Assembly: GCA_001887945.1 (NCBI GenBank) | Contig: LDOQ01000363.1 | Location: 1-64,000, forward strand | From: Spraguea lophii | Lineage: Eukaryota > Microsporidia > Spragueidae | Length of the DNA: 64,000 bases | Reading direction: 5' to 3' | Shown here: positions 10,846 through 21,930 of the stretch, piece by piece | Position numbering within the stretch: position 1 is the first letter of the stretch | How the letters are laid out: each line of letters begins with the position of its first letter | Notes under the pieces: model-generated | Told to the model about the DNA's origin: nothing | Database searches by the model: none | What the model saw: only the letters and a program-made list of their open reading frames with translations | Program-made: the position numbers and the translations under genes

Positions 10846-11296
10846 AAATAAAACTTTTATTTATATAAGTTTTTTAGCCGGTTATTGTATAGGACTTTTT
10901 GGTTTCTATAACACATTTAAATTTGTACGAGCTGGTTTCTTTGTATGTCACATTGATATCACTTACTTTATATTTCAGAACATTAGAATTTGCATATGAT
11001 GCAATCATCATTCTATCATCATTAATAAAGTTCTTAACCTCTTCTTGGTATGATATTGACTAAATCACAAATCAATATAGTGATTTCAGTTACGCAAACT
11101 AAATATTATTTAATCTAATAGTGAGGTTATCGCATAAGATATAGCCAATGTTAATTTATCGAACTTTCACCCGCTCAACAACTTCCTCTGTTCTTCTACT
11201 TTTTATTTCTTTTATTGAAAATTCTTCTGGTTGGAAAAATTCGAACTTGCAAGTTTGTATTTAGTTATTACCCTACAATCATTTGATCAAGCGGGC
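10846..11296 (-). mobile_element. SINE-like element copy, strongly decayed
   Basis: Reverse-oriented copy: begins with the complement of the tail (AAATAAAACTTTTATTTAT), carries the body blocks (complements of GATTTGTGAATC-type, ACTAGATTAAA-type and GATAACG-type segments) and ends in a degenerate B-box/A-box head near 11240-11296. Substitutions are mostly C to T and G to A relative to the copy at 6321. Confidence 0.7.
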
Positions 11297-11653
11297 TTTA
11301 TATCTATAATGGAGAAAATACAAATTAATAATATTTGTCTAATTTCTATACGTTTATATTTATCTTAATTTATAATATATATTATAATACATATAATGCA
11401 TTTGTTTTTTTTAAAATAATAACAATTATAATAATATTGTTGTTTATTATATTAATGTTATATAACAAAATTTTAAAAGATATTTAAAGATATATATTAT
11501 AAAAAAATTACTTGTGATTTAATAACGTATTTTAATCGGTTAACGGTTTAACAAAAATTTAATGTTAATATTTTATCCTGGTTTGCTTGTAATATTAACA
11601 AACTTTCCTTTTATTAGTGCAAACTTATTCTGAAAACACTGGAATATTGAAAA
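11297..11653. other. AT-rich gap
   Basis: No open frame or repeat recognised between the SINE copy and the 3' end of the LRR gene. Confidence 0.4.
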
Positions 11654-14374
11654 TCATAATATTGCACATATTTTTTTAAAACAACCCTGTTCCGTCTTAT
11701 CGTTATTGATTACTTCGTTATTATTTTTCCCTATTGTGCAAAGATAACCCATTGATTTTAAAAGTATATAAGCACCTTCATCCTTTATTTGAAAATAATT
11801 TTCATCATCAAAGTATTCAAATACATTACTTATTTCAAACTCTTCTCCAAATTTATTAGTTAAATACTCTCTTAATTGATTAAATAAGTTTAAACCAGAT
11901 TTTCTATCCTTTAGATATTTGTTGATTTCTTCTATTATTGCCTTGTAAGTAAATCTCAGAAAAAACTGTTCAATTATATATTTTTTATCGTGAAGTTCGG
12001 GTACCTTGGACATATTACCATATAAATTGGTTACTTTCTCAAATCCAAGTTCTTTTGATAATATATTTCTCCAATTTAAAAACACCTCAATTTCTTCCAT
12101 TTCGCCCTTACCAGTGGTAATATCTTTAAGGATTTCAAATTTTAGATCTGTTATTATTTCAATTATCCTCTGTTCAGCAGAATTACAATCATTTCCTTGT
12201 TTCATAAATAGATATGTTGCTATAAATGCTTCTTCTTGGCCATCCAAACAATAAACTTCATCTGTAATCGTGTTATAATTGAAATTTAACTGATTTAAAA
12301 GTCTAATGAGTGCCTCTTCTATATCTTCTTGTTTGTCTGGAAGCATTTCGGTCATTATTATAACAATAGTTTCGAAATGATCGATAATTGATTTTCTTTT
12401 TTGATAATCGTTATATGAATCTTGAATTAATTCCGGGTTATCTTCATAATAATAATATACATCTATCCTTCTCATTAAAAAGGCCAATTTCTCTTCTCTC
12501 TTATATGTTACATATTTAAAAATATTTTGTAACATTTCCTCTATTTCTTTTCTTGTTTTTGCATGGTTTCTTGGTTTATCCATTTTACATAATTTTAATT
12601 TTTTTAAATTTAATTTTTCATTAATAGGAATATTAAGTTTTTCATAAAATTTTTTAACGTTTAAATCAAAGTTAATGTCTTTGGGGATTCTAAATGTTCT
12701 TATTCTATTATATCTGATATTTCTTAAGATGTCTTGATTTACTCGTTCAATAGAAATTAATCCCGAGTTCTGTGAATTTTCATCTATCTCTGAACGCAAA
12801 GGATTCATACATAAATCAATTTGTAAATTTCTGTTTCTCATATTATTAATATTCGAAGGGAGTAATTTTACATGATTAGAGAATAAATCCAACTTTTCAA
12901 GCGCGGTTATGTCAAATATATCTCCGTTTATATTTGTTATTCGGTTGAAAGATAAGTTTAGTCGTTTTAATGAAATTATACCTATAAAAACATTTTCTAA
13001 TGTACTTATTTGATTATACTCTGCTTTAAAAGTATCTAAATTAATGAATTTTGAAATACCACAAGGTATATTCGTTAAGAAACAGTTTGATAAATCTAAA
13101 TACTTGATTTTAGAATTAATTGGTACATATTCGAATATATCAATTTCTCTGTTGATTTGTTCTTTGCATCTAATAGTTAATTCATTTATACAATTAAACC
13201 AAAAAATATTTGGTAATACGTTTATGTGTTTAAGAGTTAGTTTAAGACTTATTGGGTCATCTCTCGTACAAGGAAATTTACCAATTTCAGTAAATATAAC
13301 TTCAGTCAGTAATAAATTTTTTAGTTGTTTTAATTGGAAAATATCTCTATCTAGTTTTGAAAATTCCCCATAAGATAAATTAAGTGTTTCCAAACTTTGT
13401 AACGCATTATCAGAGATTGATAATTCAGTTATTCTATTATCATAAAGATCTAATGTTAATAAATTATCAAACATACCATTTCTAATTATTACCTTTTCAA
13501 TACGATTATAAGAAATATCTAATATCTTTAAATTAGTAAAGGAGTGTAATTCATGAGGAATCTCTTTAAAAAAATTCTTAGAAATGTCAAGTTTTTCTAA
13601 ATTTATAAAATTATAAAAGAAACTTGGGAATGCGCTCAGATTATTATCATGAATAATTAATTTTTTTAAGGATTTGTAAGTCACAAAATTTGTATAACAA
13701 TTATTATTTTCATCAATACTCGTGTATTCTGTGGATGTTTGATCATCTGAATAAATTGAGCAGGCAATAAAATTGTTATTTTTAAATAATAAATGGTTAT
13801 GTGCTAAATCAATTTTTTTTAGTCTTTCTAACTTAAATAAATTTGAGGATATACTTATTGGAGCATGATTATATCCAATTGTTAATGTTTCAAGATTGGT
13901 CATTTTAATTATTTCAGAAGAGATTGTAACAAATTTATTAGATTCAAAATAAAGAACTCTCAATTTGGATAATGAAAATAGAACTTGAGGAAATTCTTTA
14001 AATTTATTATTATTTAAATCTAAAAATTCTAATTCTTTAAAATTTTCAAATCTATTAGGTAATCTTTATAGTGTTAAGTCACTAAGTATTAAACATTTAA
14101 TGTCATTAATTTCACAAAATATTGCAGGAAATATATTATTTCTTGTTCCAGAATCATGATTGCGTAATTTTGTAATTTCAAGTTCTTTACCGTATCTATT
14201 TCCTTCGTTTATTCTAAATAAGCATAAAAAATTTGGGTTGTTTATAATTTCAGTATATAAACTAATTTCATTCGAATTAGGTATTAACTCCTTAATATTT
14301 TTATAATAATTATGTCTTATTTCATATTCATTACAATTCATCAGTGCTGAGAAAAAGATTAATAAAAAATTCAT
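11654..14374 (-). pseudogene. secreted leucine-rich-repeat protein with one in-frame stop and C-terminal CaaX-like motif
   Basis: A 907-codon frame (minus strand) is open except for a single TAA at 14066-14068. Both flanking pieces are in the same frame and LRR periodicity runs through the break, so this is a nonsense change and not two genes. The start ATG at 14374 is preceded by CCCC and followed by a signal peptide (MNFLLIFFSALMNC). LRRs occupy roughly codons 90-500, with repeats such as LKILDISYNRIEKV and LKRLNLSFNRITNI. The remaining C-terminal 360 residues are helical and unassigned. The protein ends CFKKICAIL, a CaaX-like box with terminal Leu, which in eukaryotes specifies geranylgeranylation. 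An internal ATG (in KMTNLETL) could give an N-truncated LRR protein lacking the signal. Pseudogene, readthrough and assembly error all remain possible. Confidence 0.75.
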
Positions 14375-17109
14375 AAAAACAGGGGTTTCTTTTTTTTATA
14401 TATCAATTAGAATAATTTTTTTTTGATATTTAAATTTATTTTTTTTATGTAAAATTTATTTATTTAATTTTTTAAATATTGTATATTACGTCTATAGAAA
14501 TCAAATAATAGTTTTAGAAAGAAATATAATTTTATATGAGAAATCGAAAAATAGTATTGTAGAAAGATATTTTGAATTGGTAGAAATACTAAATGACATC
14601 GTCAAACATCTCAATTAAAATATATAAGAAAACGGATAAATAAAATTAAAGGATTTTTCAAAATTTTTTTCATAACATTTAAAATAATTAGGTGAAATGA
14701 TGAATATAATATCATTGATATTAGGTTCTTTAAAAAATGAAAAAAATTGAAAATATTTATTAAGATATTCATAAGGATGGATGATATTATGATGACCTCG
14801 GAAAACCAAAAACCCTCTAAAAAGATTTATAAAAATTTCATTTTCTGAGACTTAACTTCTGAGAATAGTCTAACCTAATTCAATATATCATTAAACCGTG
14901 TAATCTTGATTTTATGGGATATTTTAAGATACTCTTTGACATTGCATCAGAAATTTTTAGAGATTGAACATATTATTAGAGATGGTATTCTTATAATAAA
15001 AACGCTTAATATCACTTGAAAAGGATTTAAAAATTTAAAACCATGTTTAAAGGGTAAATAATTGATATTTTTCAGTCAATTAGAATATTTTCATAAAGAT
15101 ATAAATATTGTGTATGTAATAATAAGCCATTGAGATTGTGTTGCAAATTTGTGGATTATGTTAACATGGCTGGCTATAATATTTAAAGAATATTGCATTC
15201 GATAATGCAAAGTTATAGCATGGTCAAGTCCGTAAAATATTTTACCCAATTTAGTTGTAGAAGTACATTAATTAATAACTAAAATCTTTTGGATACACCA
15301 AAAAGATTGTCATGAGAATGATAAGTTATTTAAATCCAATCTTAGATTTTCTTTAAAAATATCTCTGGGGGAGATGGAAATAAAATAACAATATAATTTG
15401 ATGAAATTTTAATGGTCATGAAAAAGTATGGAAATCTCGGAAGTATCACACTTTCAGAGATTATCTGCATATTGGCATCGTTACCATTCATAACAAGAAA
15501 CATTCGCTATCGTTTTTATCATTCAGACTAAGAAATGATTTATTTGGTTTTTAAAAGAATATATTTTATCGAAACCCATAATATATATTGATTATTATTT
15601 ATCGTATTGACATTCTATTCTCTGGGATATACCCATTTGATCGTAAATTATTCAAGAGAACTAGTGTTAGGAAGGAATTCATATTAATTAATTTGTTCTT
15701 TACCATTCGTATGTATATTCCAATATATTATAAATAATGCATACGATTTTTTAAAATGATTTACCAAAATAAAAAATAATTTAGAAGGAATGAGATGCTT
15801 ACAACGTTATTGGTGTGTTTGTTACCTTAATTTACGATTTAATAGGTTAAACCCTTTTTTTATTTGCCAACCTTAACATTCACCTATTAAAAAATATTTT
15901 TTCAATAATTAAATAATTGTAAATTATATTTAATATAATTCGTTGGATACCTATTTAGATATCTTATAATGTTAATTGCTCGGTTTCTTAAAAAATTCAA
16001 TTAAAAATTAACATTCTTGGTATACGATTACATAGTAAATTCTGGTACTATATTATTTAATAGCTCTAAGTTACTTAATACCATTAAAATACACAATAAT
16101 AGCAAATATGACAAATAAGAAATAATTCTCTAATAATCATGTTGTATCTATAAAGATGATACTAAGTCATCATTAATTAATAAATATAAGAATACACCAA
16201 ATGATCTAACAATAAGTTAAATAAATATATAATAACCAGTAAATTATATTGAGAATAACTTTATATTTGATTTAAAAATACAATGGAAAATATTCTAAAT
16301 ATAAAGAATGATAATATATCGAGTTCATGGTTTTTCTTCGTAATAAACGAATATGAAGTTATTATTCATCGCTTAAAATAGTAATTAAAATTCAGTTAAT
16401 ATTTTTAATATTAAATATAATAAGAATTCAACAAACCTAAATAAAATTGTAGAAATGTGTAAAAAAAGGTGATATTATAGTAACGAATGATTGTAAATAA
16501 TATAAAACTCAATAAAAGAAAAATATGTACATTTTTTGATAAACCATTAAAAATATTTTATCGATCCATAAAATGATGATATCAACACATAATAGATTGA
16601 AACAGTATGATCTTGGTTAAAATATATTTAAAAATCAATTATCAAGTAACGAAATTTGTAACTATCATATCAAAATATAAATTTTTCTAAAATTCCAATT
16701 TTTATAAATTATAAATCGATTTGAAGATAAAATAATAAATTTTATAACTTATTTATCCTTCTTTTCTAATTTATCGTATTTTTACACATACTTTAGAATC
16801 CAAAAATACCTAATTATTCATTAGAAAACATGATTAAAACTTTGATCTGTTACTTTATGTTTTAACAAAATTATGATTATAACAAAAAATATATAATAGA
16901 ATTATTTTATAATTCCTGTAACTTATTGATATTTTGATAAATCAATAAATCAGTAAAATAATAAAATGAAATGTGAAATATTTTTAACAAAGATCAATAA
17001 ATTTGTAATTATTTTTATTTGGAATTATGATATACTTAGTTTAGTGGATAATATCTGAAACTATAGATCAATATTGAATATATATATTTTCTTATTTTTG
17101 ATTATAAAC
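14375..17109. other. 2.7-kb gene-poor interval
   Basis: Only short open frames. A 64-codon minus-strand frame at 14615-14809 lacks an upstream motif or homology I can name. Segments around 14900-15660 read in broken frames and may be a decayed gene or element, but no family motif is visible. The rest is AT-rich DNA. Confidence 0.45.
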
Positions 17110-17745
17110 ATGTTAACCATTTTTTTAACAATATTTCCTTTACGTGTATTTTCTTCAGAAATATTCTATTTGAAAGTGAATGATGTTAATAAGTATCTGT
17201 CTACTTCTCATGATCCTACGGTTGTCGATAACATAGATTCTGCATCTAAATACAAAATAGAAACAACCAACACTCCAGGGGAGCCGTATATTCTCGATGT
17301 ATCAACCAATAGAGTGTTTGATCTTAAAGGAGGTGGAACTGAATTGATTACCTGGCCTACTAAACATAATGGTATTAATCAACAGTTTATAATAACGATG
17401 AATAATGATAATGGCTATATGATAAAAAATGCAGGCGGTCAATGTTTAGAATTTATAAACTATTCAAATAAATTTTTAGCGAAACCGTGTATGTATAGTA
17501 GTAAATCTCAGTCTTTTAATGTTATAACAGAAGATGAATTAAAAAATAAAAAGCAAATAGAAGACTTGAAAAAAGAAATAGAAGACTTGAGATCACAGCT
17601 AAAAAATAATACATGCAGCAAAGAACAGTTAGAAGTTTTAAGCGATTCGGTAAAACGTTATAATAGGATGGTAAACGATTCAAATGAACGTATTAAACGC
17701 CATGGACGTCATCGTACATTATGTCATGAACATTCACATTATTAA
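17110..17745 (+). CDS. secreted ricin-B-type (beta-trefoil) lectin with coiled-coil tail, paralogue 1
   Basis: About 211 residues from the first ATG (17110); the upstream TTG at 17074 is not needed. Signal peptide MLTIFLTIFPLRVFSSE. A single beta-trefoil of about 130 residues follows, with family hallmarks YLKVNDVNKYLS, VFDLKGGGTELI, INQQFII (the QxF/QxW position), MIKNAGGQCLEF and QSFNVI. This is only the carbohydrate-binding B-type fold; no catalytic A-chain-like part is present. Residues about 150-195 form a heptad-rich coiled coil (QIEDLKKEIEDLRSQL), then NTCSKEQLEVL and a basic His/Arg tail. Secreted RBLs are a known microsporidian family (described in Nosema) linked to spore or host-cell adhesion. 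First of three same-strand paralogues within 4 kb. Confidence 0.88.
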   Translation: MLTIFLTIFPLRVFSSEIFYLKVNDVNKYLSTSHDPTVVDNIDSASKYKIETTNTPGEPYILDVSTNRVFDLKGGGTELITWPTKHNGINQQFIITMNNDNGYMIKNAGGQCLEFINYSNKFLAKPCMYSSKSQSFNVITEDELKNKKQIEDLKKEIEDLRSQLKNNTCSKEQLEVLSDSVKRYNRMVNDSNERIKRHGRHRTLCHEHSHY

Positions 17746-18181
17746 AAAATATTATGATCGTCGTATAAAATAGACTTTCGTGTTTGTTAGTCTCGTCTCT
17801 TAAAATTTATATTTAATAAAATTTTTCAATTTGTGGTATTTTTATTGTAGATTGCATTTAAATATTTATAAATTATATTTTATTTTATTATTTAATTTTT
17901 TTTATAAAGAAATAAAAAATATAATTTATAAATATATTAAGACCCAAACAGGTAGGTAAAAGATTTTATCACCTTTGATGAAAACAAAAAAAAATATAAA
18001 CAATGAAACAAAAATTATATAAAAGAAATAAATGATATTTTTATCAACAACAATATAAAAACGTTTCCATGTCGATATATACTTATTTACTAAAATTATT
18101 TTTTTTTCTGATACGTGTTTCCTTTCAACATAATGAAACAATCACAAATTAATATATAAATATTAAAATTGTTAGGCACAA
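17746..18181. other. intergenic spacer between lectin paralogues 1 and 2
   Basis: AT-rich. A 71-codon minus-strand frame at 17926-18141 has no recognised motif and is not called. The segment presumably carries the terminator of the upstream gene and the promoter of the next. Confidence 0.4.
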
Positions 18182-18826
18182 ATGATTTTGTTTTTTTCAG
18201 TGATTTTGTCGTACAAATATTTCTATTTACGTAATACTAAAAATGGAAAATATATTATATCAGCACCAGTTCCATATTTATCCAATAAAGTGGAACATGC
18301 TACTAAAATGAGAATGGAGGCCTCATTAATACCAGGTGAATCTTATATTGTGGATAATATCTCAAAAAAAGTTTTTGACGTTTCTGAAATAGGGGAAAAG
18401 TTGATTTTTGCAAAAAAAAATATAGATTCACCAAATCAGAGATTTAATATTATATTATTTAAAGATGATTTATATTATATTAAAAATGGAAATGGACAAT
18501 GTTTAGAATTATACAATAATGGACGTAACCTTACTAAAGCATCATGTAAATATACAGACAAACAGCTTTTCCATGTCGTGATGGAGGATGATTATTATGT
18601 TTTAAAAGAAGTGATGAGGTATAAAACATTAAATGAAATATTAATACATAAAATAAAGACAAGTAAATGTAGTAGAGAAGAATTAGCTGGGATGAATGAT
18701 TTATTTAAAAAGCAAAAAATAATTTTAAACAGAATTAATTCAAATGTAATGAAACATTTGAAGAAACACGAGGAAGAAGAAATAAGTATAAGAAGGAAAG
18801 AAAAGGCCCATAAGCATTTGTATTGA
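18182..18826 (+). CDS. secreted ricin-B-type lectin, paralogue 2
   Basis: 214 residues. The short hydrophobic N-terminus MILFFSVILSY is the signal peptide. The trefoil has the same landmarks as its neighbours: YLRNTKNGKYI, VFDVSEIGEKLIF, NQRFNI, YIKNGNGQCLELY and KQLFHVV. The tail is shorter and includes TSKCSREELAGMNDL, corresponding to NTCSKEQLEVL in paralogue 1, then a basic/acidic end (KKHEEEEISIRRKEK). The conserved Cys-Ser-(Lys/Arg)-Glu motif in the tail suggests a shared oligomerisation segment, possibly disulfide linked; that is inference. Divergence from paralogue 1 is high, so the duplication is not recent. Confidence 0.86.
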   Translation: MILFFSVILSYKYFYLRNTKNGKYIISAPVPYLSNKVEHATKMRMEASLIPGESYIVDNISKKVFDVSEIGEKLIFAKKNIDSPNQRFNIILFKDDLYYIKNGNGQCLELYNNGRNLTKASCKYTDKQLFHVVMEDDYYVLKEVMRYKTLNEILIHKIKTSKCSREELAGMNDLFKKQKIILNRINSNVMKHLKKHEEEEISIRRKEKAHKHLY

Positions 18827-20228
18827 AAACATTTTGAGTAAACTTATACAAAAATTGTAATGTTTGTTGTTATTGTAAAATTTACATATGTTTTTCTATA
18901 TTTTAATATATTATGATTTTATAGATAACTTTTATAGATTTATTTACGATATGGTTAAAATAAAGAATTCTGCGTTCTAAAATATATATTTAAACATATT
19001 CATGGAAAGAAAAAGACTAAAAACTAGTTATAATGATGTTTTAATAAATTAATAAAGCTTTCTTCGGTGTTTAAGTTATTTTGTTTAAAAAGATATTCAG
19101 TAATATAATCCGAATACTCATTATCTATATTATTACCTTGTCTCTTGATAACCTTCTATCTATGGCCATAAAAACTCAATACTTTTGGTATGGATTTGGT
19201 TGCTATTATTATTTAGAAATTATTTTTTATGATTAACCGCACCATGTGAATACCCTGATTTTTTAAGTTTATTATACGATTTAAATGAATATATTATGAT
19301 TGTAAAGTATTTATGTATATATTCAAGTATATAATCCTTTATTTTATTTTTCTCTTTATCGTTTATCTTAATAATAATAAAAATTTATCGTTTCTGCAGA
19401 GTTCTCCGATAATCCATTGTATTTTAATTACTTACTTCTGTCATATGCCCTTGGGTTATTACAAATTCATTTACTTCTACAATTTTTTTTATATATTAAT
19501 TTTAACTCTGTTTTTCGATAATACTATAAAATATTCTATTCCGGGCGATCAGAGTTCTTTTATCAAATTTGGATTATATAGTTTATTTTATTATCTCTAT
19601 CGGAATATTGATTATACGTCATTGTTTTTTGGTTGTTCAAAAGTAATGTCTCCTTTCTAAAACCATGTCTTTTTTTAATAAAAATTTAAGTTTTTTACAA
19701 TTAAATTTTAAGCGTCTATAATGACCTATTCCTTCTATTCCGTTTAGTTTAAAGCATATATCTTCCAGCACATTTGGAATACCCTTCTTTTATGTAAAAT
19801 ATTCTTGGTAGAAAATAGTGTCTCCTTTAATATATAATTTTGTCTAAAAACATATTTTGAGGGTGTAGAATTATTTATTTTTGCCAAATATTTTATAAAT
19901 TTATTTAAATATACCACTAACTATATATATATAAATTATAAAAATTATATTAAAATATATTTATAAAATATAAAAAACAATTAATATTACAATCATTCAA
20001 ATAAATTGAAATAAAATGAAATAAATTTTATTGTTTTAAATCTATTTTTTATAAATCATATTATCATATTTTTTGCAATTGTAAATAAATATCACATCTT
20101 TATTAAAACATTTATTAATAACTAATATCATTTTATCAAAGAACCTAAGATTTAAATATTTTTATATGTGATACGTTTGAAAACAATCATATATTTAATT
20201 ATAAATATTTCTATAAAAGTAATTCATA
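18827..20228. other. intergenic region with possible decayed gene
   Basis: No intact gene. On the minus strand, broken frames at about 19010-19870 read as plausible coding fragments (for example IPNVLEDICFKLNGIEGIGH and NEYSDYITEYLFKQ), suggesting a dead transposase or host gene, but no catalytic motif could be identified. The 115-codon plus-strand frame at 19313-19660 overlaps it and is taken as a shadow. Confidence 0.35.
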
Positions 20229-21032
20229 ATGATATTCATGATTTTCTTGGTGTTTTCTTATTCTAATCAATATTACATTAAACTTAAAGAGAATTCACAG
20301 TATATTACAAATCAAAGCAATGCAGGGACTACATCAGATATAAATTCTGCAGGTAAATTCACTATAGAAAGAATAAGTGGTGGAGATGAGGTTATTATTA
20401 AAGAAGCCGATGGTAGCGTATTTGATATGAGAGGTAATGGCAAAGAATTAATGTTATATGGAATAATACATCGTCATAGCAATCAACGATTTACAATTCG
20501 GTTAGAAGGGTATAGAGATTATAGTATAAGAAGTGATAATGGACAATGTTTACAGCATGATTCAGGAAGTAGTTCTATATATAGGACTACTTGTAGTTAT
20601 AACAATAATCAGTTTTTTGATTTTATAGAAATAGAAAAACATGGATCGAATAAAGAAATAGAAGAACTTAAAAGATCTATAGAAAATCTAATGAATACAA
20701 TACAATCTTCCGTCGCCTCAAAAAGTCAATTAAATGATTTGATAAACAAAGAAAAGGGAGCAAATAGAAAAGAACTTGAAAAATTTGAAAAAGGTTTAGA
20801 AAATATAAAAAAGATGATAGAATCTACAGTAGCCACAAAAAAACAATTAAATGAAATAAAATGTGAAATAGAACATACACTTAATACGAAATCACAAATT
20901 ACAGATTTAATTAATAAAACTAATAAAAATAAAAATATAATATGTTCAATTAACAGATCTTTAAAGAAACATATTCGTTGTAAAGATACACGTGATTCTA
21001 AATATTCATCCAGACGCCGTCCATCATATTAA
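20229..21032 (+). CDS. secreted ricin-B-type lectin with extended repeat-bearing coiled coil, paralogue 3
   Basis: 267 residues. Signal peptide MIFMIFLVFSYS, then a beta-trefoil with YIKLKENSQYIT, VFDMRGNGKELM, NQRFTI, SIRSDNGQCLQH and NQFFDFI. The tail is about 130 residues and longer than in its paralogues. It has three copies of a short unit, SSVASKSQLNDLI, STVATKKQLNEI and HTLNTKSQITDLI, within a coiled coil, and then a basic end (HIRCKDTRDSKYSSRRR). The expansion of the tail by internal repetition is the main difference within the family. The basic C-terminus could bind sulfated glycans or nucleic acid (inference). Confidence 0.86.
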   Translation: MIFMIFLVFSYSNQYYIKLKENSQYITNQSNAGTTSDINSAGKFTIERISGGDEVIIKEADGSVFDMRGNGKELMLYGIIHRHSNQRFTIRLEGYRDYSIRSDNGQCLQHDSGSSSIYRTTCSYNNNQFFDFIEIEKHGSNKEIEELKRSIENLMNTIQSSVASKSQLNDLINKEKGANRKELEKFEKGLENIKKMIESTVATKKQLNEIKCEIEHTLNTKSQITDLINKTNKNKNIICSINRSLKKHIRCKDTRDSKYSSRRRPSY

Positions 21033-21503
21033 GTTTCATAAATCCAAATAAAAATGTATAGTTAACCAAAATAAAGTTTTAATATTTAAAAATATTTCTA
21101 TATCTCTATATCGATAAGTGTTTTTTAATTAAGGAAGTTAAAGCTTTTCATATGCCTATTAATAAAATATAAAAATATTATTTCCCAATATCAGCAATAA
21201 TCCTCTAATTGTAATAAGGATTAACTCCTTAAAAAAGATATATTCATAATTAATGCACACTTAAAATAACCATAATCCTAGGGTCATGTTAGGTTAGATT
21301 AGGTTAGATTATCTTCTCCTCTTATAAATTAATATATTTAAAAATAAAATAATTTTTATAAAAATCATTATTACCGAATATTCCATAATAAAAATATTAC
21401 ACAATAATCCATAATGAAAAGATAATCTATAAAAATAAATTAATATTTGTCTGTTATAAACATTTATTTTAAAACGTTTAAGTGTAATAGTAATTTACAC
21501 TTG
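21033..21503. other. intergenic region with TTAGG-like motif
   Basis: A short run GTTAGGTTAGATTAGGTTAG at about 21288-21310 resembles the TTAGG telomeric repeat. No gene seen. The flanking genes converge here, so it holds two 3' ends. Confidence 0.5.
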
Positions 21504-21773
21504 TTAGCAACTATATATACATTTTATAGATTTTATTTTTTCTTCTTCGACATTTTCTGATTTTCTATCATTTGTTATTATCAATAGATTACATTTATGT
21601 TCTGTATCTATATTTAATTCGGATTCTATGTTTAATTCAGATTCAGTATTTAAGTCATTTATATTTACACATTGTTCTGTATCAAAGATATCATTGTTTG
21701 TTATAATATTTATAGTTCTTAGTTCGTCAAAGCAATAACACAAACAAAGGAGAAATGTAATAAACAAAATCAT
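21504..21773 (-). CDS. small secreted acidic protein
   Basis: 89 residues, with a clear signal peptide (MILFITFLLCLCYCF) followed by an acidic, Glu/Asn-rich body containing a short internal repeat (ESELNIESELNIDTE) and cysteines near the end. TTACCCATA stands directly before the ATG, the microsporidian CCC start motif, which is strong support for a real gene despite its size. No domain recognised. Position between the lectin cluster and a PDI suggests a secretory-pathway neighbourhood, but no functional link is shown. Confidence 0.7.
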   Translation of the reverse strand: MILFITFLLCLCYCFDELRTINIITNNDIFDTEQCVNINDLNTESELNIESELNIDTEHKCNLLIITNDRKSENVEEEKIKSIKCIYSC

Positions 21774-21930
21774 TATGGGTAATTTTTATTTTTAAAAAAT
21801 AAATTATAAAAAGGAATATTTTTAAAATTATTATATTATATTGTTAAATAAAATATTAATATTAAATAATCATTTGATAAATGAAAAATATAATTATTTA
21901 TAATATTTTTTAGAACTTAATTTTTATTTT

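Noticed and set aside
14615..14809. 64-codon minus-strand frame
   Set aside because: No recognised domain, no start motif, and isolated in a gene-poor interval.
17926..18141. 71-codon minus-strand frame between lectin genes
   Set aside because: No motif, no start signal, and composition equals the local background.
19010..19870. Possible minus-strand transposase or dead gene
   Set aside because: Coding-like pieces exist in broken frames, but no catalytic motif or terminal repeat could be identified.
17110..21032. Ricin-type toxin
   Set aside because: Only the B-type carbohydrate-binding fold is present; there is no A-chain-like catalytic domain in or near these genes.
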